64,000 nt of DNA, from the NCBI RefSeq assembly GCF_022761035.1, contig NZ_JAKWJP010000001.1:248001-312000 (forward strand). Reading direction: 5' to 3'. Positions 8,679-17,645 of the stretch are shown here, in pieces (positions within the stretch are counted from its first letter, which is position 1; the number at the start of each line of letters is the position of its first letter). This DNA is from Microbacterium sp. SS28. GTDB taxonomy: Bacteria > Actinomycetota > Actinomycetes > Actinomycetales > Microbacteriaceae. Made by a program: the position numbers and the translations under genes. The notes beneath the pieces are model-generated. The model saw only the letters and a list, made by a program, of their open reading frames with translations, ran no database searches and was not told the origin of the DNA.

Positions 8679-9242
8679 TCAGTGCTGAGGGGGGTGCGAC
8701 GCCTGCTGCGGAGAACTCTGCTCGGCAGACCGCTCCGACGCACCGCCAGAGGCGGCGCCACCCGCGCGCCGGCGGATTGCAAACCAGATGAGCGGTGCCC
8801 CGACGGCGGTGGGCAGCACCCAGAACGCCCAGGCCGGCAGCAGCTCCCAGATGGGCAGCTGGGGTCCGTTGTCGACGTAGAACGCGGTGAGCATAGCGAT
8901 GTACGACGAGCCCATCGCGACGATGTGCCACGCGTCCGACCATCGGCGACGGCGGTTCAGCACGCCAAGTGACGCAGCGGTCAGCGAGACCGTTCCCAGC
9001 GCCAGGAGGTGGAGGTTGAGCGGCCATCGGATGACAACCATGACGACCATCGTGACAAAGATCACGGAGAGGGCGGTGAGGTAGGTCCAGCCGACGCGTC
9101 GATGCCGTCGCGTGCCTTTCCGCATGAGCATCACCGCCGCGCCGGCGACGACGGCGGTCAAGCCTGCGGCGATGTGCAGCGCCAATGCCACGAAGAACAG
9201 AGCTCCGGCATCGGGAACCTCGATCCCGAGGATGTCGATCAT
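8679..9242 (-). CDS. Four-helix membrane protein, copy 2, divergent from padR
   Basis: A 187-residue membrane protein very similar to the gene at 7232-7735: it shares RKGTRRHRRVGWTYL, WPLNLHLLALGT, LTAASLGVLNRRR and AMLTAFY..DNGPQLPIW. It differs mainly in a longer polar C-terminal tail rich in Ser, Gln and Ala. The start at 9242 has GGAGG nine bases upstream. It is transcribed away from padR, with two operator-like palindromes between them, so PadR probably controls it. Function unknown; the membrane pattern resembles DUF2306-type proteins. Confidence 0.75.
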   Translation of the reverse strand: MIDILGIEVPDAGALFFVALALHIAAGLTAVVAGAAVMLMRKGTRRHRRVGWTYLTALSVIFVTMVVMVVIRWPLNLHLLALGTVSLTAASLGVLNRRRRWSDAWHIVAMGSSYIAMLTAFYVDNGPQLPIWELLPAWAFWVLPTAVGAPLIWFAIRRRAGGAASGGASERSAEQSSPQQASHPPQH

Positions 9243-9270
9243 CGCGCACGCCTCCGTGACCTCACTATGC

Positions 9271-9283
9271 GTAGCAATACTAC
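9271..9283. promoter_or_regulatory. PadR operator candidate 1
   Basis: GTAGCAATACTAC is a near-perfect 13-bp palindrome 28 bases before the start of the membrane-protein gene at 9242. It matches the palindrome at 9315-9327 except for one base, and the two centres are 44 bp apart, about four helical turns. Two sites flanking a divergent promoter region next to a padR gene suggest autoregulation plus control of the neighbour. Confidence 0.6.
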
Positions 9284-9314
9284 GTATCGCCAAGACTAAG
9301 AACAAGCCTCAGGC

Positions 9315-9327
9315 GTAGTATTACTAC
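9315..9327. promoter_or_regulatory. PadR operator candidate 2 overlapping a probable leaderless promoter
   Basis: GTAGTATTACTAC is a palindrome around one central base and ends two bases before the padR ATG at 9330. No ribosome site fits in this space. A possible -10 hexamer TAGTAT (9316-9321) lies eight bases before the ATG, so padR may be translated from a leaderless message, with the operator covering its own promoter. Confidence 0.6.
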
Positions 9328-9329
9328 CT

Positions 9330-9665
9330 ATGAGTGCGGAAGCGCTGAAGGGCCATCTCGACGGACTATTGCTGGCGACGCTCGAGGACGGCCCGCTTCA
9401 CGGCTACGCCGTCATCGAGGCCCTTCGCGAGGGCAGTTCGGGACATTTCGATCTGCCGACTGGGACGGTGTATCCGGCGCTGCGACGGCTCGAAGCGGCT
9501 GGGCTCGTGCGCTCCGGTTGGTCGGTCGTGTCCGGTCGCCGACGCCGGACATACGAGATCACCCCAGCCGGGCGGCGCGCATTGACGGACCAGCGGACGG
9601 TCTGGGATCGGTTCTCGGACGCCGTCAACACGCTCATGCGGCCGAGAGCGCAGGGTGCGACATGA
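9330..9665 (+). CDS. PadR family transcriptional regulator
   Basis: A 111-residue winged-helix repressor of the short PadR type. The N-terminal DNA-binding domain is clear: LLLATLEDGPLHGYAVIEAL, then PTGTVYPALRRLEAAGLV and the wing RRRRTYEITPAGRRAL. The C-terminal dimerisation helix is short. PadR proteins usually repress their own gene and an adjacent membrane or efflux gene. Here the divergent membrane-protein gene and the two palindromes between them fit that. Its stop overlaps the ATG of the next gene as ATGA, so the permease-prefix protein is translationally coupled. Confidence 0.9.
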   Translation: MSAEALKGHLDGLLLATLEDGPLHGYAVIEALREGSSGHFDLPTGTVYPALRRLEAAGLVRSGWSVVSGRRRRTYEITPAGRRALTDQRTVWDRFSDAVNTLMRPRAQGAT

Positions 9666-10324
9666 CCAGCCGCGCAGACCGGCGCCCGGAACCGGCGAAG
9701 GAATACCTCGCTGCGATCGAGGCCGGAATTCCGCGGTGGCTGCGCGGTCGCCGAGCCGCGGTGGCCGAACTGGGCGATGGCCTCGACGACGCGATCAGCG
9801 ACTACCGCCTGCAGGGCCTCCCTCCCGATGAAGCCGCAATCCGAGCGGTCCGCGACAGCGGACCCGCTTCCGTGATCGCCGGCGCATTCACCACGACTCT
9901 CTCCGCGGTGCATGCCCGTCACACCGCTCTCGCGCTGCTCGCCTCGGGACCGTTCATCGGATTGGTCTGGCTCACCGCCCTCGCCCCCGGCAGACCGCCG
10001 ACCGAGCTCCTCGTGAAGATCCCACCCCTTGGACTGTTCATCCTCGCGTCCATCACCATCTGCGTTGCGACGCTTCTGGCGACCGGACCCGGTCGACTGA
10101 GACCGCCGTGGGCCCAGCGGCATCCGTCACGTCTCGCGGCAGCTGCGTGCGCTTGCGCGGTGGCCGGCGATGCTCTTCTGCTCGGCTCCGCGCTCACCAC
10201 CGTCGTTGCGGTTTCGGGCTGGTCTCCCAGCCTTGCATTGATCTGCGCGGTCCTACTCAGTCTGACGCGGCTGGCGATCACACAGCGAGTCGCTCGCAGA
10301 GACCTTGTATCCGCAGGGGCCTAA
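9662..10324 (+). CDS. Membrane protein with N-terminal HAAS-like / permease prefix domain
   Basis: A 220-residue protein coupled to padR by an ATGA overlap. Residues 1-80 form a soluble helical domain (KEYLAAIEAGIPRWLRGRRA, DAISDYRLQGLPPDEAAIRA, FGP-like SGPASVIAGAF), the pattern of the HAAS or permease-prefix domains that commonly follow PadR regulators. Four hydrophobic segments follow: LALLASGPFIGLVWLTAL, PLGLFILASITICVATLLA, LAAAACACAVAGDALLLGSA and SPSLALICAVLLSL. The PadR-HAAS pair probably forms a small envelope-sensing unit. Its TAA stop overlaps the stop of the convergent SHOCT-type gene. Confidence 0.75.
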   Translation: MTSRADRRPEPAKEYLAAIEAGIPRWLRGRRAAVAELGDGLDDAISDYRLQGLPPDEAAIRAVRDSGPASVIAGAFTTTLSAVHARHTALALLASGPFIGLVWLTALAPGRPPTELLVKIPPLGLFILASITICVATLLATGPGRLRPPWAQRHPSRLAAAACACAVAGDALLLGSALTTVVAVSGWSPSLALICAVLLSLTRLAITQRVARRDLVSAGA

Positions 10325-10588
10325 GGGGCGTACGTGTGACGGCTCCCCTCCAGGGTTCCCATCAGGTCGCGGAACTCGTCAGGGGTGATCTCGCCGCGGG
10401 CGAGGCGCTGTTCCAGCACCTGCCGGGCCGGGTCCACGGGGCCGTTGGGTTCGCCCACGCCTCGTTGCGGTCTTCCAGTCGGTCGCAGCAACAGCACTCA
10501 CGACGACAAGCCCACCGACGATCAGCAGCGGAATCAGAAGCCCTGGGATCAGCATCCACCATCCGCCGAACCCGTAGTTCCCCATCAT
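10321..10588 (-). pseudogene. SHOCT-domain membrane protein with a frameshift
   Basis: The ATG at 10588, with GGAGG eight bases upstream, starts MGNYGFGGWWMLIPGLLIPL and a single membrane helix. The open frame then runs into low-complexity Arg/Gly/Pro. In a neighbouring frame the continuation is clearly a SHOCT domain: VDPARQVLEQRLARGEITPD followed by EFRDLMGTLEG, ending at a TAG at 10321-10323. The span is not a multiple of three, so one indel near 10,440-10,480 breaks the gene, or the base call there is wrong. An intact version would be a typical short membrane-SHOCT protein of about 88 residues. Confidence 0.65.
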
Positions 10589-10821
10589 GACGCGCCTCCT
10601 CACTAGTCTTCGTTCTGCTTCTTAGTCAACGTCGCGCGCGGGTAGGAGCGTTGGGACCTTCGACCCCCCGCGTGGCGGACGTCTCGACCAGGCCAACTCA
10701 TCCTGCGACGGGACCTTGGGCCTTTGTGACATTCGCGGCGCGTGCAACTGTGTGGATGAGGCCAGTCCGCGACGTTTCAGAGATGTCGCTTGCAACGACG
10801 CCTGACTACCGAGGAGGGACC

Positions 10822-11346
10822 ATGAGCAGCGATACGAAGCGCCAGTACCGGTACTCCGAGGAGGCATCGGCACGCCTGACCGCGACCGCGGAAGAGGTGT
10901 TCACATTTCTCGACGATCACCGATCCATCGCCGTGCACATGGGGGCCGGCCGCTCCCCCATGATGGGCGGTGGTGAGATGGCCCTGGAGCTGGACGCGGG
11001 AGGTGGCCGTGAAGTCGGCTCGCACATTCGGATGACGGGCACGGCCTTCGGCCTGAAGCTCGCGCTCGACCAGGTTGTGGTGGAGCGGACCCCGCCGACA
11101 TCCAAGGCCTGGCAGACCGTCAGCCAGCGGCTCATCGTGATCGGCGCCTATGCGATGGGGTTCCGGATCGAACCCGCCGCGAGCGGGACGCAGTTGACGG
11201 TATGGATCCGCTATGACGCGGCGCCGAACCGCGTGCTCGGCCTGCTCGGCGGGAGGATGTATGCGCGCTGGTGCGTCAGGCAGATGAGAGACGCTGCCGC
11301 GGCGCACTTCCGGCCCGAACTCGACGCCGCGGGTCGAGCCCGCTGA
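10822..11346 (+). CDS. SRPBCC family protein
   Basis: A 174-residue protein starting at an ATG with GAGGAGG upstream. The sequence TATAEEVFTFLDDHRSIAVH, a central variable cavity region and the C-terminal helix GRMYARWCVRQMRDAAAAHF match the START/polyketide-cyclase-like SRPBCC fold, which binds hydrophobic ligands in a deep pocket. No catalytic residues are evident. Its substrate cannot be read from sequence. It stands alone on the plus strand between the SHOCT-type gene and the sigma factor operon. Confidence 0.75.
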   Translation: MSSDTKRQYRYSEEASARLTATAEEVFTFLDDHRSIAVHMGAGRSPMMGGGEMALELDAGGGREVGSHIRMTGTAFGLKLALDQVVVERTPPTSKAWQTVSQRLIVIGAYAMGFRIEPAASGTQLTVWIRYDAAPNRVLGLLGGRMYARWCVRQMRDAAAAHFRPELDAAGRAR

Positions 11347-11370
11347 TCCGTGTGGCGCCCGGAAGGTCCA

Positions 11371-12063
11371 CTATTCGAGGTCGCTGTCGCGAAGTTCTGC
11401 GGGAAGGTCATCACCGTCGTCCACCATTCGCGCGTAGTGGTCGTCGGCGGAGAAGTAGATGCCGGCGACCATCCCGGTGATGAAGAACTCGTCGGCGGCG
11501 GCGCCATTCAGACCGGTCGGCGTGAGGAAGAGGAGGTAGCGGTCGCCGACCTGCAGTGTCGCTGACGGGACCGAGGATGTCATCCCGCCGAACGTGCGCA
11601 CGTGGACGACAGTCCCCTCAGCCACCGGAACAGCGGGCTCGGGTGACGTCGATCCGAGGACTTCGGGTGTGAATGATCGCTCCACGTCGAGGGTGAAGAC
11701 GGTGGCACCGTCTTCACCCATCTGCTCTGCGGTCACCACTCCCGACACGACGGCGCCGCTGTCGGCGATCAACTCCTGCAGCGACGTGTATAGCTTCACT
11801 CGTGATCCCATGCCGGTGGATGGACCGGTTACCGAATCTCCGGCGGGCTCGGTCGGTGTGGGAACGGCGTCCTGAGTGCCTCCGGGTGCGCTTTGGAGTG
11901 CGACGACGAGCACGACGGCGCCGACGCTGAGGGCGGCGACGGCGAGGGCAGCGCGCTTGCCGACGACAGAGTCATCGCGCCGTTGGGCCGGTGCTCTGGT
12001 GGCGGTCTCGACGAGCAGCGTGCGGAGTGCTGCGGTGCGCTCTGGGTCAGGCTGGTCGGTCAT
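11371..12063 (-). CDS. Membrane-anchored protein encoded with the sigma factor, possible anti-sigma factor
   Basis: A 230-residue protein whose ATG overlaps the sigma factor stop as ATGA, with GGAGGAG upstream. Residues 1-45 are a cytoplasmic, polar stretch. A membrane segment follows (AALAVAALSVGAVVLVVAL), and the remaining 165 residues are extracytoplasmic with VKLYTSLQELIADSGAVVSG, VVHVRTFGG and GDRYLLFLTP. The topology and coupling fit an anti-sigma factor. However, the short cytoplasmic part has no zinc-binding HxxxCxxC motif, so it may instead be a secreted-domain effector co-expressed with the sigma factor. Confidence 0.65.
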   Translation of the reverse strand: MTDQPDPERTAALRTLLVETATRAPAQRRDDSVVGKRAALAVAALSVGAVVLVVALQSAPGGTQDAVPTPTEPAGDSVTGPSTGMGSRVKLYTSLQELIADSGAVVSGVVTAEQMGEDGATVFTLDVERSFTPEVLGSTSPEPAVPVAEGTVVHVRTFGGMTSSVPSATLQVGDRYLLFLTPTGLNGAAADEFFITGMVAGIYFSADDHYARMVDDGDDLPAELRDSDLE

Positions 12064-12626
12064 GGCGTTACTCCTCCTGCTGATGACTGCGACGCGAGTT
12101 CCTGATACTTGACGCGCAGTGCTCGGTTTGCTCTGGAGAGGCGGGACTTCACGGTTCCCGGAGGAACTCCGAGCGCTTGCGCGGCCTGTGCTTCGCTGAG
12201 CCCGTTGAGGACGCAGAGCGCGACCACCTCGCGGTGGGGGCGGGACAGCTGCGCGAGCGCCGCTTGTGCCGGGCCGGCGTCGAGGGCGTCGGCATGGTCG
12301 GGCTGAGGCGCTGGCGGGGGCAGTCGTCGCAGAAGCGCGCGGTGACGTCGCGCGCTGCGCGTGAGGTTCAGCGACGCGTTGGTTGCGACGACCAGCAGCC
12401 ACGGCAGCATCGACCCGTCTACGAAGCGGATCCGGTCGCGGTGTCGCCACGCTTCCAGCCACACGACAGCGGCCACGTCCTCTGCGTCGACCGGGTTCGG
12501 GACCAGCCGGAGGCTGTGGCGGTACACGCGGGAGTGATGGAGGTCGAACAACTCGCCCAAAGCGTCGCCGTTCCCCTGCAGGGCGCTGCGCCAGCGCTCC
12601 GCATCGGTGACCTCCACAGTGGTCAT
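12060..12626 (-). CDS. ECF-type RNA polymerase sigma factor
   Basis: A 188-residue two-domain sigma factor of the extracytoplasmic-function class. Region 2 has GELFDLHHSRVYRHSLRLV, then DAEDVAAVVWLEAWRHRDRI and PWLLVVATNASLNLTRSARR. Region 4 has LAQLSRPHREVVALCVLNGL followed by SEAQAAQALGVPPGTVKSRL and SRANRALR. It is co-transcribed and translationally coupled with the membrane protein downstream. The position immediately beside the copper island suggests an envelope or metal stress signal, but the sequence does not show which. Confidence 0.9.
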   Translation of the reverse strand: MTTVEVTDAERWRSALQGNGDALGELFDLHHSRVYRHSLRLVPNPVDAEDVAAVVWLEAWRHRDRIRFVDGSMLPWLLVVATNASLNLTRSARRHRALLRRLPPPAPQPDHADALDAGPAQAALAQLSRPHREVVALCVLNGLSEAQAAQALGVPPGTVKSRLSRANRALRVKYQELASQSSAGGVTP

Positions 12627-12670
12627 ACTCTGTAGTGTCCAGCAGAGGCCGTTCGGTTCCCTGTATTCCG

Positions 12671-15376
12671 TCAGCTGCTCGGCACGAGCGCCGGCGAGGG
12701 CTGAGCCGGCAGGCGGAGGCGCTTGAGCAGCAGCGCGTTGACGGCGACGATCACGCTGGATCCCGACATGCTGATCGCGGCGATCTCCGGCGAGAGCATG
12801 ATTCCGAACGCCGGGTAGAACAGGCCGGCGGCGATGGGAAGCGCGATCGCGTTGTAGCCGATCGCCCAGCCGAGGTTCTGCCGCATCTTCCGCAACGTGC
12901 CCCGTCCGATCCGGATCGCGACGGCGACGTCCATCGGGTCCGATCGCATCAGCACCACGTCCGCCGTCTCGATGGCGACGTCGGTACCAGCGCCGATCGC
13001 GACTCCCAGGTCGGCCTGGGCGAGGGCGGGCGCGTCGTTGACGCCGTCTCCCACCATCGCGACCACCTTGCCGTCCTTTTGAAGTTCAGCGATCTTGGCG
13101 CTCTTGTCCTCCGGGAGCACCTCCGCGATGACAGTGTCGATACCCAGGAGCGCGGCGATGCGACGGGCGGTGGGTTCGTTGTCACCTGTGAGCATCGCGA
13201 CCTCGACGTCCTGCTCGTGCAGGGCGTCGATGGCGGCTTTGGCGGTTTCCCGTGGCGCGTCGGCGAGGGCGATGGTGCCGGCGATGTTCCCGTCGACGGC
13301 GAACAGGATCGCCGTGCGGCCGCTCCCGGCGAGCTCTTGCTGCGCTGCCCGGACCGGGGTGATATCGATGCCTTCGGCGGCCATCAGTCGGGCGTTGCCG
13401 AGCACGATCTGGTGGCCGCCGACGGTGGCGGTGGCACCCTGCCCGGTGACGTTGCGGAACGCGGTTGCGGTCAGGCGGGGTATGTTGCGTTCGTCGGCGT
13501 AGGACACGATCGCGCGAGCGAGGGGATGCTCGGACTCGCGTTCGGCGGCAGTGATCAGTGACAGGAGCTGGATGTCGTCGCTGCCGAGCGGAAGGTAGTC
13601 GGTGACCTCCGGTTCGCCCTTGGTCAAGGTGCCGGTCTTGTCGAACACGACGGTGTTGACCTTCGCGGCGGCTTCAATGCTGCCGGCGTTCTTGAACAGC
13701 ACGCCTCGCTTTGCGCCCAGACCCGTGCCGACCATGATGGCCGTGGGGGTCGCCAGGCCGAGGGCGTCGGGGCAGGTGATGACGACCACGGTGATCGCGA
13801 AAAGCATCGCGGTGGGAACGTCGGCGCCTGCGAGCAGCCAGCCGACGAACGTCAGCGTGCCGCCGACGAGCGCGACGAGCACGAGCCAGAACGCGGCCCG
13901 ATCGGCCAGTCGCTGTCCGGGCGCCTTCGAGTTCTGGGCCTCTTGCACGAGCTGCACGATCTGCGCGAGGGCGGTGTCGGCGCCGACCCTCGTCGCGCGA
14001 ACACGGAGGGTGCCCACGGTGTTCACGGTTGCTCCGATGACGTCGGATCCCGTGCTCTTGGTGACCGGCATCGATTCCCCGGTGACCATGGACTCGTCGA
14101 CTTCGGATTCGCCGGACTCGACCACACCGTCGGTGGGGATCTTGGCACCGGGGCGGACGAGCATCACATCGCCCGGCACGATGTCGGCGGTGGGGACCTC
14201 GACCTCCTCGCCGTTCCGGATGACCACCGCCCGCGCCGGCGCCAGCTCGAGCAGCGTGCGGATCGCGTCGTTGGCGCCGCCGCGGGCGCGCATCTCGACC
14301 CAGTGGCCGAGCAGCACGAAGGTGGCGAGCACGCTGGCGGCCTCGTAGAAGACCTCGCCGCCACCGGTCAGGGTGACGTAGACGCTGTACAGCCAGCCCG
14401 TGCCGACACCAACGGCGACGAGCACCATCATGTCCAGCGTCCGGGCGCGCAGGGCCCGCCAGGCGCCGTCGAAGAAAATCCACGCCGAGTAGAAGATCAC
14501 CGGCAGCGAGAGGATCAGCGAGAACATCGCGTCGCTCAGCCCGAACGGCGCCGGGACCGTGAAACCGAACACCTCGCGGCCGATCGGAGACCACAGGGTG
14601 ATCGGCACCGACAGCACCGCGGCGACCAGGAAGCGGTTCCGCATGTCGCGGGTCATGTCGCGCATCGACATTCCGGCGTGGTGGCCACCGTGCCCCATCA
14701 CGTCCTGGGCGGTGCGTGGCGCAGTCTCGTGAACGTGACTTCCAGCGGCAGGCGCGTGGGCCTCGTGCGTCCGGGCCCGGTGATCCAGGGAGGCATCCGC
14801 CGCCTGGTGGAGCGCATGTGGATCCGTGGCGGGCTGCTCGTCAACCGTGTGCGAGTGCGCGGCCGCGGCCGCGGCCGCGGCGTGCCCCATGTGCTCCGAC
14901 TCCGATGTGTGACTGGTGGGCTGGTGGGAGGTGGGCGCCTGCGCGGGGCCATCGTGGACACCTGCCCCGTGTGACGCGTGAGCCTCAGGCTGAGACGCGG
15001 GGGTGGAAGGCGTGGTCGTTCCTGGCGTGTGGTGTGCAGGGTGACCGCCGACGCTGTCTTGAGCAGCCTGGTGACTCATGTGGTGATGACTGTGATCACT
15101 GGCGGCGACGGGGCGCGGTTCGGCGTCCGGGTCGCAGATGTGATCGGGAACGGATTGGCCGGCGCAGTGGTAGCCGCAGTCGATGATCCAGCGCCGCAGC
15201 TGGTCGACGGATGTGGTGGTCGGGTCGTAGGTGACGTTCGCCGTCTGCGATACGGGGTTCGCGTCGACGGCGAGCACGCCGGGCTGCCGGGACAGGCGCG
15301 TCTCGACGACGCTCTTCGAGGAGGCGCGGAGGATGCCTGATACCTCGAGGACGACGGTACTGGTGGGCGCTGTCAT
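12671..15376 (-). CDS. P1B-type heavy-metal ATPase with His-rich N-terminus and CPD motif
   Basis: A 901-residue metal-exporting P-type ATPase. The start at 15376 has GGAAGGA upstream. Residues 1-75 resemble a heavy-metal-associated domain but lack the CxxC pair. Residues 75-245 are a long linker rich in histidine, Ala and Pro. The transport core follows: TGES loop near 432, membrane helix 6 with [13 protein letters not shown] (C535-P536-D537), phosphorylation site DKTGTLTKG (D579) and hinge [18 protein letters not shown]. Helix 8 has [17 protein letters not shown], close to the CopB (P1B-3) pattern. CopB usually has CPH and CopA CPC, so CPD is unusual. Copper or silver export is likely from context. 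Confidence 0.85.
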   Translation of the reverse strand: MTAPTSTVVLEVSGILRASSKSVVETRLSRQPGVLAVDANPVSQTANVTYDPTTTSVDQLRRWIIDCGYHCAGQSVPDHICDPDAEPRPVAASDHSHHHMSHQAAQDSVGGHPAHHTPGTTTPSTPASQPEAHASHGAGVHDGPAQAPTSHQPTSHTSESEHMGHAAAAAAAAHSHTVDEQPATDPHALHQAADASLDHRARTHEAHAPAAGSHVHETAPRTAQDVMGHGGHHAGMSMRDMTRDMRNRFLVAAVLSVPITLWSPIGREVFGFTVPAPFGLSDAMFSLILSLPVIFYSAWIFFDGAWRALRARTLDMMVLVAVGVGTGWLYSVYVTLTGGGEVFYEAASVLATFVLLGHWVEMRARGGANDAIRTLLELAPARAVVIRNGEEVEVPTADIVPGDVMLVRPGAKIPTDGVVESGESEVDESMVTGESMPVTKSTGSDVIGATVNTVGTLRVRATRVGADTALAQIVQLVQEAQNSKAPGQRLADRAAFWLVLVALVGGTLTFVGWLLAGADVPTAMLFAITVVVITCPDALGLATPTAIMVGTGLGAKRGVLFKNAGSIEAAAKVNTVVFDKTGTLTKGEPEVTDYLPLGSDDIQLLSLITAAERESEHPLARAIVSYADERNIPRLTATAFRNVTGQGATATVGGHQIVLGNARLMAAEGIDITPVRAAQQELAGSGRTAILFAVDGNIAGTIALADAPRETAKAAIDALHEQDVEVAMLTGDNEPTARRIAALLGIDTVIAEVLPEDKSAKIAELQKDGKVVAMVGDGVNDAPALAQADLGVAIGAGTDVAIETADVVLMRSDPMDVAVAIRIGRGTLRKMRQNLGWAIGYNAIALPIAAGLFYPAFGIMLSPEIAAISMSGSSVIVAVNALLLKRLRLPAQPSPALVPSS

Positions 15377-15417
15377 GGTGTTCCTTCCATCTCGATTTCG
15401 CGTTCTCGCCATCGATC

Positions 15418-16290
15418 TCAGGAGTGTCCGTCTTGTTCGCCGTCCTGTGTGATGATCGTCTCGCCCGTGTCGTCGATGCGTACGATGCCGCGGTCGTCCG
15501 CGAGGAGGACGGCTCCCGATTCACCTGCGGTGAGCGCGCTCAAGGGGCCGTGGGTCTCTGCGAGCTTCTCCCAGCCGCCGTCGGGCGACGAGCGCCACAG
15601 CACTCCTTCTGTGTCTGCGCCGACGAGGGTGCCGTCGGCGAAAGCGTCTAGCGTATAGAGCAGGGGTGCGTCGGGGAGGATGGAGAAGGTCACGCCTTCA
15701 TCCCTGCTGACCTGAACTCCCCTCTCCGTCGCCGCGTACAGCACTCCGTCTGCCGCGGAGGCAAGGTCGACCATGGGGAGGTCGGCGCCGGTGGACCAAC
15801 TGAGTCCCCCGTCCGTACTGACCCGCACTGCGGGGGATGCCGATCCGACGCCGAACAATCGGCCATTGGAGGTGCTGTCAAGGATGTGGAAGTCCTCCAC
15901 GCCCGTGAACGCGACGGGCGCCCACGACTGTCCCGCATCGTCGCTTCGGATGATTCCGAGGTTCGGTGTACCGAGTTCGACCGGTGTATCCGTTCCGGGA
16001 TGACCGGAGGCGAACAGCGTGCCGTCAGAGCTCGTGAGACCCATGAGGTCGGCTTGGTTACCGCTGATGGGGCCGGTTACGGTGCCGGCGCTGTCGATCT
16101 GATAGAGCCCCACATGGGTAGCGACAAGGAGCGCGTCGCCTGCCCCTTCTTCCAGTCCGTGGATATGCACGAAGGCGTCGGACTCCGCGCCGAGCGTGTT
16201 CGCCGGGCCGGGTCCAGCGATCTCTGAGCAGCCAGCCAGGCTGAGTCCGAGCACCGTGAGTGCGGAGACAAATGTTGGTTTGCGAGACAT
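15418..16290 (-). CDS. Secreted lipoprotein of the F510_1955 / exo-sialidase-like repeat type
   Basis: A 290-residue lipoprotein: lipobox LSLAGC after a hydrophobic signal, then a series of beta-propeller-like repeats such as [49 protein letters not shown] and [15 protein letters not shown]. Each holds the Asp-box type S/T-x-D-x-G-x-x-W pattern of sialidase and BNR-repeat proteins. Proteins named F510_1955-like are common in actinobacterial copper clusters; no glycosidase activity is established. It is transcribed 41 bases ahead of the CPD ATPase and after the strong terminator that ends the csoR operon, so the pair may have its own promoter. Confidence 0.8.
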   Translation of the reverse strand: MSRKPTFVSALTVLGLSLAGCSEIAGPGPANTLGAESDAFVHIHGLEEGAGDALLVATHVGLYQIDSAGTVTGPISGNQADLMGLTSSDGTLFASGHPGTDTPVELGTPNLGIIRSDDAGQSWAPVAFTGVEDFHILDSTSNGRLFGVGSASPAVRVSTDGGLSWSTGADLPMVDLASAADGVLYAATERGVQVSRDEGVTFSILPDAPLLYTLDAFADGTLVGADTEGVLWRSSPDGGWEKLAETHGPLSALTAGESGAVLLADDRGIVRIDDTGETIITQDGEQDGHS

Positions 16291-16414
16291 TTCTCGCGCC
16301 TCCTAGATGTTGAGGGTCGGGCTGCACGGTGCGGCGGCGAGGATGCAGCGCGCGTGTGCTGCAGGACCGCCTTCGCTGCCGTAGAGCAGAGTGCTCGACG
16401 GGGAGTCGGCGGCG

Positions 16415-16449
16415 GTGGGTGGGGTCGGGGGTCATCCGACCCCACCCAC
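16415..16449 (-). terminator. Terminator of the csoR-copZ-copA-DUF305 operon
   Basis: Two perfect 14-bp arms, 16415-16428 and 16436-16449, form a GC-rich stem (GTGGGTGGGGTCGG on the plus strand) with a seven-base loop, just after the DUF305 stop on the minus strand. No T-tract follows, as is usual in high-GC actinobacteria. Confidence 0.8.
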
Positions 16450-16453
16450 GAAC

Positions 16454-17053
16454 TCAGAGTTGATCGAGCAGGTCCTGCATGGTGGCGATCTCGGCCGTCT
16501 GGTCCTCGACGATTTTGTTCGCGAGCGCCACCGCGTCCGGGTTCTGTCCGGCATCGATCTCGGCCTGTGCCATCTCGATGGCGCCCTCATGGTGCATGAT
16601 CATCTGCTCTAGAAACACGCGGCTCGCTTCCGGTCCGGTGGTGGCATCCAGCGCCGCCATGTCGTCTTCCGACATCATCCCGTCGCCGTGGCCCATGCCA
16701 TCCGAGGAGTCGCTGTCGTCGGCGACACCCCAGTCCTGGAGCCAGCCCTGCATCGTCTCGATCTCGGGGCCTTGCGCCTCCTTGATCTTGGTGGCGAGGT
16801 CTGTGACGCGAGCGTCGACGTCCTCTTTCGTGAGGACGGCGTCGGCCATCTCGATGGCCTGTTCATGGTGCGGGATCATCATGGTCGCGAACATCGCGTC
16901 GGCGTCGTTGAAGTCGGCCGACTCGGAGCTGCTCATCATGCCGGACTCGTGGTTGGTGCCGGGCATGGTGGACTGCTGCGGGGCGCACCCAGCGAGGACG
17001 AGGGCGGCGGCCAGAGCGGTGGAGGCCAGTGTGATAGTGCGGATTCTGTTCAT
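16454..17053 (-). CDS. DUF305 lipoprotein (metal-site ferritin-like)
   Basis: A 199-residue exported lipoprotein: signal with lipobox LVLAGC, an acidic Met/Ser-rich linker, then two four-helix DUF305 repeats with the hallmark motifs MMIPHHEQAIEMA and QMIMHHEGAIEMAQAE. The His-His pairs and many Met residues (GMGHGDGMMSEDDM) can bind copper. DUF305 proteins are often induced by copper and sit in copper loci. It is probably a periplasm-side or surface metal binder. It is the last gene of the csoR operon, 92 bases after the DUF6153 gene and followed by a strong hairpin. Confidence 0.9.
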   Translation of the reverse strand: MNRIRTITLASTALAAALVLAGCAPQQSTMPGTNHESGMMSSSESADFNDADAMFATMMIPHHEQAIEMADAVLTKEDVDARVTDLATKIKEAQGPEIETMQGWLQDWGVADDSDSSDGMGHGDGMMSEDDMAALDATTGPEASRVFLEQMIMHHEGAIEMAQAEIDAGQNPDAVALANKIVEDQTAEIATMQDLLDQL

Positions 17054-17145
17054 CGGTATGTCCTTTTCATGTCAGTGCGAAACAAGGTGATTTGTGCGCG
17101 TGGCACGTCGCAGCAACTCCGGACGCCCGGAGTGCGCGCGAAAGA

Positions 17146-17586
17146 TCACGTTCGACTGATGGAGAGGACGTACAACGAGGGCGGTCGTGCGCGCGCCAGT
17201 GCGCGCCGAGCGACTTCGGTCGTTAGTCCGAGAAGTGGTGCGCGCAGATCGACTCTGCCCAGATCTTTCGGAATTGCCAGAATCAGAACAGTGATGAGCA
17301 GCCCGAGAACACACGCCATCGCCAGCATCGAGTGGCCATCCACCGGTCCACTGGTCCCGCAATCGCACAACTCAGGGTCGGCCACCCCAGAGGGATCGTG
17401 CATCGACGGCGCATGCGAATCGGCTACCGCGGCGACGCCAGCTGGGGAGTGTCCGTGGCTGGCGTCGCCCCCGCTCAGCGTGTGCATCGCGAGCAGGCCG
17501 ACGATGACCCCGAGGGTGAGGGCCACACCGATCAGTACGCGCGTGAGGGAGGAGCGTGACTGCAGGATGGCGCGGATCGTCCGCAT
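17146..17586 (-). CDS. DUF6153 family membrane protein
   Basis: A 146-residue protein with two membrane helices: VLIGVALTLGVIVGLLAM near the N-terminus and MLAMACVLGLLITVLILAI near the C-terminus. The loop between them holds His, Met, Asp and a CDC pair (HSMLAMAC, SHGHSPAG, ELCDCGTSG). The ending PPSLYVLSISRT is typical of DUF6153 proteins as I remember them. They are regular members of actinobacterial copper clusters, but their function is unknown. The ATG at 17586 gives this length; upstream in-frame sequence would run into the YHS gene. It lies between the YHS and DUF305 genes in the same operon. Confidence 0.75.
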   Translation of the reverse strand: MRTIRAILQSRSSLTRVLIGVALTLGVIVGLLAMHTLSGGDASHGHSPAGVAAVADSHAPSMHDPSGVADPELCDCGTSGPVDGHSMLAMACVLGLLITVLILAIPKDLGRVDLRAPLLGLTTEVARRALARARPPSLYVLSISRT

Positions 17587-17645
17587 CGGCTGTCCTCCTT
17601 CTCTGTCAGGATTGGCGCGAGCGCCAATGGCGCCCCAGTCGCCGA

